This document shows, piece after piece, positions 56,114-64,000 of a stretch of DNA of 64,000 nt. The stretch comes from Clarkia xantiana subsp. parviflora. Lineage: Eukaryota > Streptophyta > Magnoliopsida > Myrtales > Onagraceae. Numbering within the stretch: position 1 is the first letter of the stretch; each line of letters begins with the position of its first letter. The notes below the pieces were generated by a model that saw nothing but the letters and a program-made list of their open reading frames with translations, was not told the origin of the DNA and made no database searches. The DNA lies in the NCBI GenBank assembly GCA_036873135.1, contig JAPTYO010000010.1, forward strand, positions 15,097,134 to 15,161,133, in the 5' to 3' direction. Both the position numbers and the translations under genes were made by a program.

Positions 56114-57213
56114 TTCCATTTATAATAAACGCAATGGACAAATATAATTAAATGCAAAGTTAAGTTACATATATACATCTCTCAAATTGTGAACTTAAGT
56201 TTAACATGTTGGTAGGTTACATATATTTGACTAATTTATATTTCAGTTTAATTACTTGATTGCTATAAGAATTAAATAATAAATTAGGGTTGGCAATTAT
56301 TAACACGACACGAAAATGTGAGCTATATCGGAGTTGGTTTTTTCATATCATTGACACGACACCAAAGTTCATGTGTCTAAACAACTCTCTAACACAAATA
56401 AACACGAAACTTGATTATTTCTGTATAGCTCGAGCATCATGTGTACAGTTAAGACACGAATAGACACAACTATGAAATATAATATTTACTTATATAGACT
56501 ATATAATTTAACCAATGTTGCAAAATATTCATTAAATTAATATATATATCCTGCCACTTCTTATTCAACCAATAAAGACAACCCAAGCATAACTGAGAAT
56601 CATAAATAAATAAATAAATAAATAAAAAGAATGCATAAATAACACAATATGGAAAACAATGAATTTTAAAAGTGTCTTCCTCTAATTTTAATGATCATTG
56701 TCTTTTTTTTTTCCGAAATCTATGGTTAAACTTAAAAAAAACATATGGTTGATAATGAACCACGACCCAATATTAATTCTATTTTTTTTTTTTGGCCAGT
56801 CAATATTAATTTTATTAGGAATTAATTTTTGCTCATATAAAGTTGTATGTATATAATAAAATGTTAAACTATATACATGAAAAAATATATTCAAAAGCCT
56901 AGTTAGTACAACTTGATAACTATATTCTAATACAACATTAGTTGTAATGTTTGGTGAAATAAAACCATTCCAAAGAAGATTCTTGCGATTTATGCTCATT
57001 AACCACTATGTTACCCATAAATTCATCAATTTGAGAATGTAATATATCTAACTAAATTTTACATTTCTTATAAATGAGAATGATATTAACTTTTGGCAAT
57101 ACAAATATGATTTCCTTAATATTATAGACATAGATTTAAAAAAAATATGGCGGGGAATTTGAAAGTGAATTGTTGCGTCCATTTTACATGAATAAGTGTG
57201 CATTTTCATTTTG

Positions 57214-57220
57214 TATAAAT
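57214..57220 (+). promoter_or_regulatory. TATA box of the MADS gene
   Basis: TATAAAT lies 77 bp upstream of the ATG and is preserved in the antisense fragment. Confidence 0.6.
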
Positions 57221-57296
57221 AGATGGCACAAAGATGTCAATCATATCATTGTTCATTCTTCTCTAATCAATATTTATCTTTCTAATAAGTTTGTTG

Positions 57297-58628
57297 ATGG
57301 AGACAACAACTGCTTCGTGGGGCAATAGGGGTAGTGATGATGATCCAAATAAGCGCAGAGGCAAAGAACCCGAGAAGCCTCATTTCAACCCCACTCCTCC
57401 AAAACCCAAACTAACAAGGGGTCGTCGGCCGATTAAGATAGAAAGAATCGAAAATGAAGAGGCGCGCCTTAGCACCTTCTCAAAGAGAAAGTCCGGCATA
57501 TATAAGACAATTAATGATATAGTAACATTGATCGGTGTTCATCTCGGCCTCGCCATGATCACTCCGGCGGAACGGGCGTTCTCCTATTCCGACATTTCTA
57601 TTGAGGATATCATCAACCGCTTCCTGACTCAACATTATGCACACTTAGAGCAACAACAACAACAACCACACGAGCAACATATGCCAGTGCAACCGCTGCC
57701 ACAACAAGGCATGGAGGTAGTAAAGGACATCAACTTTTGGTGTCATGTAAATTATAACTAAAATATGTAATAATATTCATTTTAACCCTTTAAAGTCTTA
57801 TATTTTCACCCTAATTTGTTTGTTTATTTTTTTATTATTATTTACACATACTTTAATTTTTGCCACGTTGGCATAAATTCTTGTCTTGATCCATAGCTGC
57901 AACAGATGATGATGATGCAACAAGGAGGAGAGCCACACAGAATGGATGTGGTTGAGACAATTCTAGAGACTCACAGGAAAACTCGAGTGAACTCCTTGAA
58001 TTGTAAGCACAATTGGTTGGTGGGGATAATGCAAGCAGAGAGAGAAAAGACAACTGCTCTAGTAGAAATTAGCCGCCCTTTTGAGAATCCTGATGGCTCT
58101 GCAAAGTGTAATACTTGTGATTGGTGGGAGTTGATGTCAAACGAAAACCTGACAGATGAAGACATCGACCGATTAGCTGAAGAAATTCGGGAATTCATTG
58201 TCAGGATTAGTGAGATTCGTCAGATGCGTGAAATTAGGAACACTATGATGACACCATCATGTGCGGATGAAGCTAACCCGTCTTACCCACCTACGCTGCC
58301 AATGCAAGGATATGAAGTTGGTCCGTCTTGCTCACCTCCAGCGGCAATGCAAGGATATGAAGTTGGTCTGTCTTACCCACCTTCGGCGTCAACGCAACAA
58401 TTCATGATAAATAGTATTAACAAAGTTCCTTCATGCGTAGAAGATGAAGTCGCTACGGCTTATAATCCACCTTCGATGTTGCCGCAGGTGCAAGGAATGC
58501 TAGGTAACACTAATGTTCATGAGCATCGTGCTATTGTTGGGGGAATGCACTATAATGAAGAAGACACAGAAGACTTAGCTGCGCGTTACTTTAATAATGA
58601 TGAAGGGCCACGTGCAGGGGATTTCTAG
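57297..58628 (+). CDS. Type I MADS-box transcription factor (AGL62-like class)
   Basis: Two exons, 57297-57716 and 57897-58628, joined in phase 0 (donor GGAG|GTAGTA, acceptor CCATAG|CTG), give about 383 residues. The start is the first ATG; upstream codons are TTG. The MADS domain spans residues about 41-100: RGRRPIKIERIENEEARLST, FSKRKSGIYK, then SIEDIINRFL. Basic N-terminal arm and Q-rich stretch (118-124) flank it. Exon 2 carries CDWWELMSNENLTDEDIDRL (about 214-233), matching the WW..(L)..L..L region of M-alpha proteins, and then imperfect repeats of P.MQGYEVG. There is no K-box, so it is type I. Such factors act in the nucleus, mainly in female gametophyte and endosperm. Alternative acceptor AACAG|ATG would drop three residues. 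Expression is not known. Confidence 0.78.
57717..57896 (+). other. Predicted intron of the MADS gene (180 bp)
   Basis: Without splicing the frame runs VVKDINFWCHVNYN and stops at 57759-57761. It has GT-AG ends, is T-rich, and joins two frames that together make a normal type I MADS layout. Confidence 0.65.
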
Positions 58629-59072
58629 TCATGTCGTGCGGCGCACACATACTTTTATAGTTTTAAATGTGTATAGTTGTGTTTGTTTTGCTTTGAATAC
58701 ATTATTTCAATTAACATTTATCAATATCAAATATGAATATTCCGAACATGTCAATAATTTTATTAAAAAAAAAAAATTTATTGCACAACGTGAATAAACC
58801 ACTTGTAATGCGTTGTACGCGTGACACTCGTTTATATTTTCTTCACAAGTTGATGATTTGGTTTGGAAGAATTAAATACGATGATCTAGAATAACATATC
58901 AAGGTTATATATATCAAAGATCATGCCAAAAGAATGTTAGTGTTTTAACCTCACTCTTTTAAATATTAATAGTCTAACCATGCTTCTTAGATTTAATATT
59001 TTTATCGAAACCGATGAGGAAGGAAATCTCCTTGACACATAGGTACCAGAAACTCCTTTATATTTATCTGAA
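58629..59072. other. 3' flank of the MADS gene
   Basis: No gene. A GTAATGCGTTGTACGCGTGAC at about 58806 looks like an eroded Helitron hairpin. Confidence 0.4.
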
Positions 59073-59110
59073 CTAGTTATTCAATGCATGTGCATATTTC
59101 TAAATTCTCA
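59073..59110 (-). mobile_element. Helitron 3' terminus downstream of captured gene fragments
   Basis: The - strand reads TTAGAAATATGCACATGCA, TTGAATAACTAG, then T. This matches the terminus at 37793, except that the hairpin's second half is deleted. CTAG is at 59073-59076. The matching 5' end was not found before the window end. Confidence 0.5.
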
Positions 59111-59398
59111 ATTCAAATTTATTTGAGCTAGACGAGATCGGACATAAGTATTTGAAATATAATATATGTCATATAATATTATGAATTGCAACATCGTACT
59201 GAGAGTAATATTTGTCATTCTTTATCACTGGCTACTTATTGGAATAGAGCATACACAAATGCAGATTGGTAGTGCGTAAAATAACTGATAAAAACATAAA
59301 AGCCAGTTTTTTCCGTTTTTGGCCATAATGAGAACGAGCACACATCCATTTGCGCATGTATCCATTCTCACACCGGTGTTCCCCACTCTACCTGTATG

Positions 59399-59426
59399 AA
59401 AAAAAAAAAAAAAAAAAAAAAAAAAA
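59399..59426. repeat. Poly-A tract of about 28
   Basis: Continuous A run. Confidence 0.9.
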
Positions 59427-59863
59427 GGAAAAAATAGAGCGGCATGCTAAATTCTAAACTTTAACATGTATGTGTAATATTAAAATAAACAAAAATGTAT
59501 AATTAATATGAGTGTCATTTGGAAGGAAAAAATAATAAGAATAAGATTGAGTAGTGTAATATATTTTTAGCCAATTAATCATATAATATATATGACAAAA
59601 AATATGTTTTTTGTGCTTAATCAAGCCACAAGTCATAGGTCGAATTGATTTTAAGACACATAAAACCTTAGCATCTATATATATACTTTTGTCACCTGAA
59701 ACAACTATCTATTATTAGCCATTCAAAAAAACTACTATCTCTCATTAGCCATTCAAAAAAACTATCTTTTACTTGAGTCTGTTGGGATACTCAATAAACC
59801 ACATGAAGCGAAGCTCATACTTTTTGGGTGCTAACTCATCTCCCACTGTGGGCTAATAATTTT

Positions 59864-60175
59864 TCAAGCCCCAACAATGGAAGCATTAGACGTGGCATAG
59901 TTTTTTCCTTCTGCATCTGCAAAGGAGATATATCTTTTGCTATAATGGACTGCAGTTGGACTTTGAGGCAATCCCCTATAGTCTCGCTCATTTATTGCAT
60001 TTTCATATATATTGTTAGGAAAAGTTATTTGAATCTTAGTAAAGCAAGTAAAATGGTACAAATTAACATTATTTGCAGAAACGATTGCAGTCCCTTTACA
60101 TGATAGACAACCACTTTCTTGCCGTTTCTTCAACTTGGTTGCGTTCTCAATGCACGTCCGCACGTTCGAATACAT
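59864..60175 (-). other. Exon-like - strand stretch, unidentified
   Basis: A 103-codon open frame from ATG includes CIENATKLKKRQESGCLSCKG, but no family was recognised. It lies in line with, and 3' of, the rhodanese fragment and could be a further captured exon. Confidence 0.25.
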
Positions 60176-60302
60176 CCAGATACACAGTAATATTTACCAA
60201 GTTGAGCACAAGCTTATAAATGTGTTTATGTCAAGGAAATAGCTAGGAGAAGACTAACATGAGGATTTGTTTCCCTTGCAAACGATCTGAAATGTTGTCT
60301 AT

Positions 60303-61029
60303 CTAGGTGGTCAGGTCACTATATTGTCTGATTTCTGGATCCAAAGTTTCCACACCAGGTTTGTGAAATTTACCGATCCTCGTCTCGTATAAATTCCTTG
60401 CATCCAATAGAGCAAGCTCTCCATTGTCATTCAAACTCTCTTTCTCCTTAACATTTCCTAACAACAAATTTCTTATCAGAACTAAAGCCAAAAGAGACTG
60501 CAGAAAATACTGATAGAATAAGAATGATGCAATTCTGAAGCAGCAACTATCTAAAAATGCAAAGGCAATTGATTGATTGTTGATAAATGATGAAATAATT
60601 ACCAGCACTTTCAAGAACGGAATGGAACTCGGCAGCAGAGAGATGCCTCCCGGCATTTGAGATTTCTGGTGATTTTAAAAGGGGATGAGAGCTTTTAAAG
60701 TAACCAATTCCTACAAAAAAGAGGAAAGAAAGATGGACGCTAAATAAACCACACAGAGATGGCCAATTGATCATCAATATAATAAAGTTTCAGAACACAG
60801 AAAGTGACTATAACGACAATCAAACAACCACAGAGCTTGAGTGTAGAGTAAAGGAGTGAGTTAATTACATCCACGACATGAATTGAGAGAGATGTGAAAC
60901 CACATTCTTTAGCAACTTGATAATTCAAATGATGATGAGAAGTGGCAAGCTTGAATCAGTTCCTTCGAACAAAGGTTTCGATTTTGCTGCATCAATGTGT
61001 TCCTCTAATGAAGAAAATTTGCCACCAAC
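60303..61029 (-). pseudogene. Rhodanese-domain protein gene fragment (three exons)
   Basis: Exon 60869-61029 reads VGGKFSSLEEHIDAAKSKPL, FEGT, then after a one-base loss FKLATSHHHLNYQVAKECGF and TSLSIHVVD. Exon 60603-60710 reads ELVTLKSSHPLLKSPEISNA and GRHLSAAEFHSVLESA. Exon 60303 to about 60470 reads ELALLDARNLYETRIGKF and KPGVETLDPEIRQYSDL. The last part is the start of a rhodanese fold as in plant STR6/STR8-type proteins; ACC TAG replaces an expected Trp codon after SDLTT. Splice sites GT-AG flank each exon. No catalytic Cys loop is present. The frameshift and stop make it non-functional. Confidence 0.65.
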
Positions 61030-61550
61030 CTGGAAAAATTCAAAATCACAATAAGAGCAACAGAATATGTGAAACTCAAGATTATGGCATTGGCAGCAGA
61101 GGTATCGAGCTTCATAGATCAACTTTCATTAGTGCAATAATTCTCCAGATTCATCAAAATCCATAATATGAAGAACGAAGATCGGTGTCAACAATATAAT
61201 ACGATAAGGGAGATAGTAACTTGGGAAGTAAAGTATCTCATTAGGGTTCATTTACCTCATTAGGGAGGTTTCGATTTTGCTGCATCAACATGTTCCTCTA
61301 ATGTAGAAAATTTGCCACCAACCTGGAAAAATTCAAAATCACAATAAGAGCAGCAGAATATGTGAAACTCAAGATTATGGCATTGGCAGCAGAGGTATCG
61401 AGCTTCATAGAGCAACTTTCATTAGTGCAATAATTCTCCAGATTCATCAAAATCCATAATATGAAGAACGAAGATCGGTGTCAACAATATAATACGATAA
61501 GGGAGATAGTAACTTGGGAAGTAAAGTATTTCATTAGGGTTCATGTACCT
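60974..61550. repeat. Tandem duplication, about 290-bp units
   Basis: 60970-61252 and 61265-61548 are nearly identical (GGTTTCGATTTTGCTGCATCAA ... CATTAGGGTTCAT). Each contains the start of the rhodanese exon and its upstream intron. The duplication therefore repeats one exon 5' end between the rhodanese and eIF3a fragments. Confidence 0.88.
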
Positions 61551-62562
61551 CAATGGGCTATATTTTCCAAGGCAGGAACATACTGGGACAGCTGCGTCTC
61601 TGGAAATCGACTTTTTCTTACCAGTTCGGACATAAGAGATGACCTAGAAAGATGCAATAAGGAATTAAAATATGTGAGAAGCGAAAAACATTACTTATAA
61701 CATAAAAAAAAGAACATAGGAAACTCATATTGACCTAAACTTACCAATTTTCTACAATCTGATATAAGATAAACATTGAAGCCAATATGATCAGACATCC
61801 TGAGATTACACTCTTTCTGGTTTTGAAGATCTACATAGGACTTCTTGTGGGAATCCTCGTAGGGGGAGACAGAAAGCACAGCCAAGACAACAGATGAAGC
61901 AATCAACTGCAGATCCTTCTGGCTCAAGTTCATATTGAAGCTCTTTTGAAGGTGGAAAAGCTTCAAGCAGGCATAAGCGTGATACAAATGGCTCATGACA
62001 TCCAGAAAATCTCTGTCAACGTTGCATTGTAAACCACAATCAAATATGGTTTGGGTGTTTTCTTAACCAAGCACATCAAACCATGGATATCTTCAACAGA
62101 ACGAAAAGCTTCCTGCGATGGGAAAAGTGATTTACAATGAACATCATTCATGCACATGCACTAAAGACTACTATATCGACAATGCATGCAAGAACAAAAA
62201 ATTTACACTTAAATCTTGTATCAAGATAAAGCTGAAGACTCTCTGGAGCAGATATGTCAGACATGTCCCATTTGATCTCTATATTTGTTGAGGTTAGCCA
62301 GATGATTTGTAATAATTTCACACAACCTGCGGAATTCAGTTATTCTTTTATTGTTTGCAGAAGTGGAAAGCTTGATGTGTTGTCATCTGCACAATTATGA
62401 GGAATCTTCAAGTTATACAGCAAGTGACAACAGTAACGAACTAATGAACTTTAATGATTAGTACATTCCAGAGCAAATTTCCGCATAAAGAGCCTCCAAA
62501 TTTGAGTTGTTACTCAATATTTCAAGTACAGTTCTGTAGGTCTCCCACAGAAACTTGAACCA
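61549..62562 (-). pseudogene. eIF3a (translation initiation factor 3 subunit A) gene fragment
   Basis: Four exon-like blocks on - in the normal protein order. 62480-62562: [16 protein letters not shown]. About 62207-62340: FRRLCEIITNHLANLNKYRD, then after a frame change SAPESLQLYLDTRFK. 61745-62112: [20 protein letters not shown], and after a frame change [20 protein letters not shown] and [16 protein letters not shown], with a good donor TTG|GTAAGT. 61549-61643: SSLMSEL and TQLSQYVPALENIA. This is the central PCI-domain part of eIF3a. The 5' and 3' ends of the gene are absent and frames are broken, so it cannot make the factor. Introns are retained, excluding retroposition. Confidence 0.8.
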
Positions 62563-63812
62563 TGGGACACTACTCCATCCTTTTCAGGAGAAAAAAAAAA
62601 GAGCAAAAAGGAAATATCAAAGCCAATTCCTAAAAAGAGACGCATATGATGTAAAACCAAATAGCCAATTGGTCATTATATACCTACTTAATGACCATCC
62701 ACTACCATTTGACAGTTATGAGTAGTTGGCGATTTTGCACTTTGTGGTCTGGCTTACCCACAGATTTGGCTTCCTTGTATTCATCAACTTCCATATGAGA
62801 TGATACGTATTTCTAAGGAGGTAATCTTGAGCACCCATTCGAAATCCAAACTTATTTTAATGATTGTGGCTTTTTTGTTCAAAATTCAAACTCACATGAA
62901 ATATACATACATATTAGTTCAAATTTGATTTAAAGGGTGTGTTATTTAGTTGGAGCTCCATACAATTATTATCATATATACTATCAATATGATTTATGAA
63001 CATTATTAACAATGACAAAGAATTTTATTGGAATTGACCTTTTCATCCAAAAGCTGACAATCGATAAGGAAATGTCCAATGTGTTTTGTCTCAACTCAAT
63101 CCTATTCTTGAAAAAACAGAACTGAATCAAACATTTGGAATGTTGAACATTATCATTCCAAAATAGTTGTGGCAAGAAATTATGAAGAAATTTTATTAAA
63201 TAAGAGATCAAAGTAAGGCCATTACTTGAGAATGTAACTCGGTAAGAAAATTGAAATTACCTTTAGGGGCAGCGGAAAGATTCTGGATGACGGGTAGAGG
63301 AGGACGACGCATATGTACAAAATATATGGAACAGAAAAAGCATTTATGGAACAGGAACAAACTGTCGGATTAAATAGTGGTATATATATAAAGGGATTTA
63401 GTAACACAAACAAAATATATGGAACAGAAATTTGCAGTTGTCAGTTAATTATAACATTTATTGCCACAAAAATTTATTTAAAAAGGTGTAACGAAGAAGA
63501 ATTACAATCTAACTCTACACATAGACGCATATGTACAATCTAACTCTACCCATAGAATTACAATCTAATTCTACATCTATTATATGTATCTGTTATTATT
63601 GTAAACGCATATGTACTGCCATTACCATGTGCCAATCTTTATAATTGAGCCATCATGGAGAACAGGAACAGGGCCACATGCCAAACATTGAACTCGGATA
63701 TGTATGTTACAAAGGAGAAGAATGAGGAAAATTTCATGAGTCATATAATTAACGAGCAAAAAATATAATTATTAAATAGTACCCTAAATAGTTCTTATCC
63801 TATTTGTCATTA
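62563..63812. other. AT-rich sequence right of the captured fragments
   Basis: No gene recognised. Short direct repeats AAATATATGGAACAGAAA (about 63320 and 63413) and CAATCTAACTCTAC (63506, 63536). Confidence 0.45.
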
Positions 63813-64000
63813 GGGTTAATAACTTAGGAAATGTCTGAATTTTGCTCAATTTTAACCGGAGAGGTCTGAATTTTCAAAAGTTAATTTGAAAGGTCTGAAA
63901 TTTCAACTTTGTTGATTTAAGGTTTTTCGTCCATTTTTAGGGTTAAATTTAAAAGAATTTTGTGAAATGACATTATTGCCCCTTATAATATTTTGTTTTA
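63813..64000. mobile_element. Left part of a MULE-type MITE (family F relative)
   Basis: Starts GGGTTAATAACTTAGGAAATGTCTGAA and continues with GAGGTCTGAATTTT and GAAATGACATTATTGCCCCTT motifs as in 18052-18863. Runs off the window end. Confidence 0.75.

Larger units (their letters stand above)
54610..56550. repeat. Large inverted repeat of a MADS-box locus
   Basis: The left arm is about 54610-55045. The right arm is about 55524-56550 and is lengthened by the MITE at 55581-56113. The arms pair over hundreds of bases (blocks such as AAATATTATAT, AACACGACACGAAAAT, GTTACATATATTTGACTAA, GTGATTTCCTTAATA). The same sequence in single copy lies at about 56999-57115, upstream of the intact MADS gene. 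So the arms are duplicated MADS 5' flanks pointing towards each other, with gene fragments between them. Confidence 0.75.

Noticed and set aside
58000..58198. - strand ORFs opposite the MADS exon 2
   Set aside because: Shadow frames of the + strand coding region.

Overview
The window is plant nuclear DNA, most likely from a eudicot: AT-rich, intron-bearing, packed with Ty1-copia, Helitron, hAT, MULE and CACTA-type repeats, and carrying plant-specific families (Gnk2/DUF26 secreted proteins, a type I MADS-box gene). The species cannot be named from the sequence alone. Little of the 64 kb is functional coding sequence.

The host genes are few. A dispersed cluster of single-domain ginkbilobin-2-like (Gnk2) secreted proteins lies on the + strand at 7489-7890, 23696-24091, 42305-42718 and 52493-52921. 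The last is frameshifted by a 4-bp TATA insertion, and a fifth copy survives only as a C-terminal relic at 35561-35705. A two-exon type I MADS-box gene (AGL62-like class) lies at 57297-58628. Just upstream, at about 54.6-56.5 kb, a large inverted repeat holds two broken, oppositely oriented copies of the same MADS locus. At 60.3-62.6 kb, on the - strand, are exon fragments with introns of two unrelated housekeeping-type genes, eIF3a and a rhodanese-domain protein. They lie side by side in one orientation upstream of a Helitron-like 3' end at 59073, which suggests gene-fragment capture.

Layout. 0-7.4 kb: MITE remnant, small non-autonomous LTR element, and a tandemly duplicated Gnk2-upstream segment split by a 4.7-kb Helitron. 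7.5-8.2 kb: Gnk2-1. 8.3-21.5 kb: a Helitron-like repeat split by a 12.4-kb degenerate copia element, which itself holds an internal 2.2-kb tandem duplication, two hAT MITEs and one MULE MITE. 21.8-24.1 kb: CACTA-like and hAT MITEs, duplicated promoter segment, Gnk2-2. 24.4-35.5 kb: repeats only (MULE MITEs, foldback hairpin, copia relics, Helitrons, including the uninterrupted sister of the split Helitron at 33 kb). 35.5-42.7 kb: Gnk2 relic, Helitron end with unidentified gene fragments, hAT MITE, Gnk2-3. 42.9-48.2 kb: a nearly complete copia element with 5-bp target duplications. 48.9-52 kb: second copy of the small LTR element and an antisense copia relic. 52.4-54.6 kb: Gnk2-4, MULE MITE, copia fragment. 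54.6-58.6 kb: MADS locus. 59-64 kb: captured gene fragments and a MULE MITE running off the end.

The strongest evidence is structural: exact 5-, 8- and 9-bp target duplications, and two internal 'empty sites' (the 7.1-kb tandem copy and the 33-kb Helitron copy) that define element boundaries without a database. All family names come from motif recognition, not from searches. Positions marked 'about' are by-eye boundaries.
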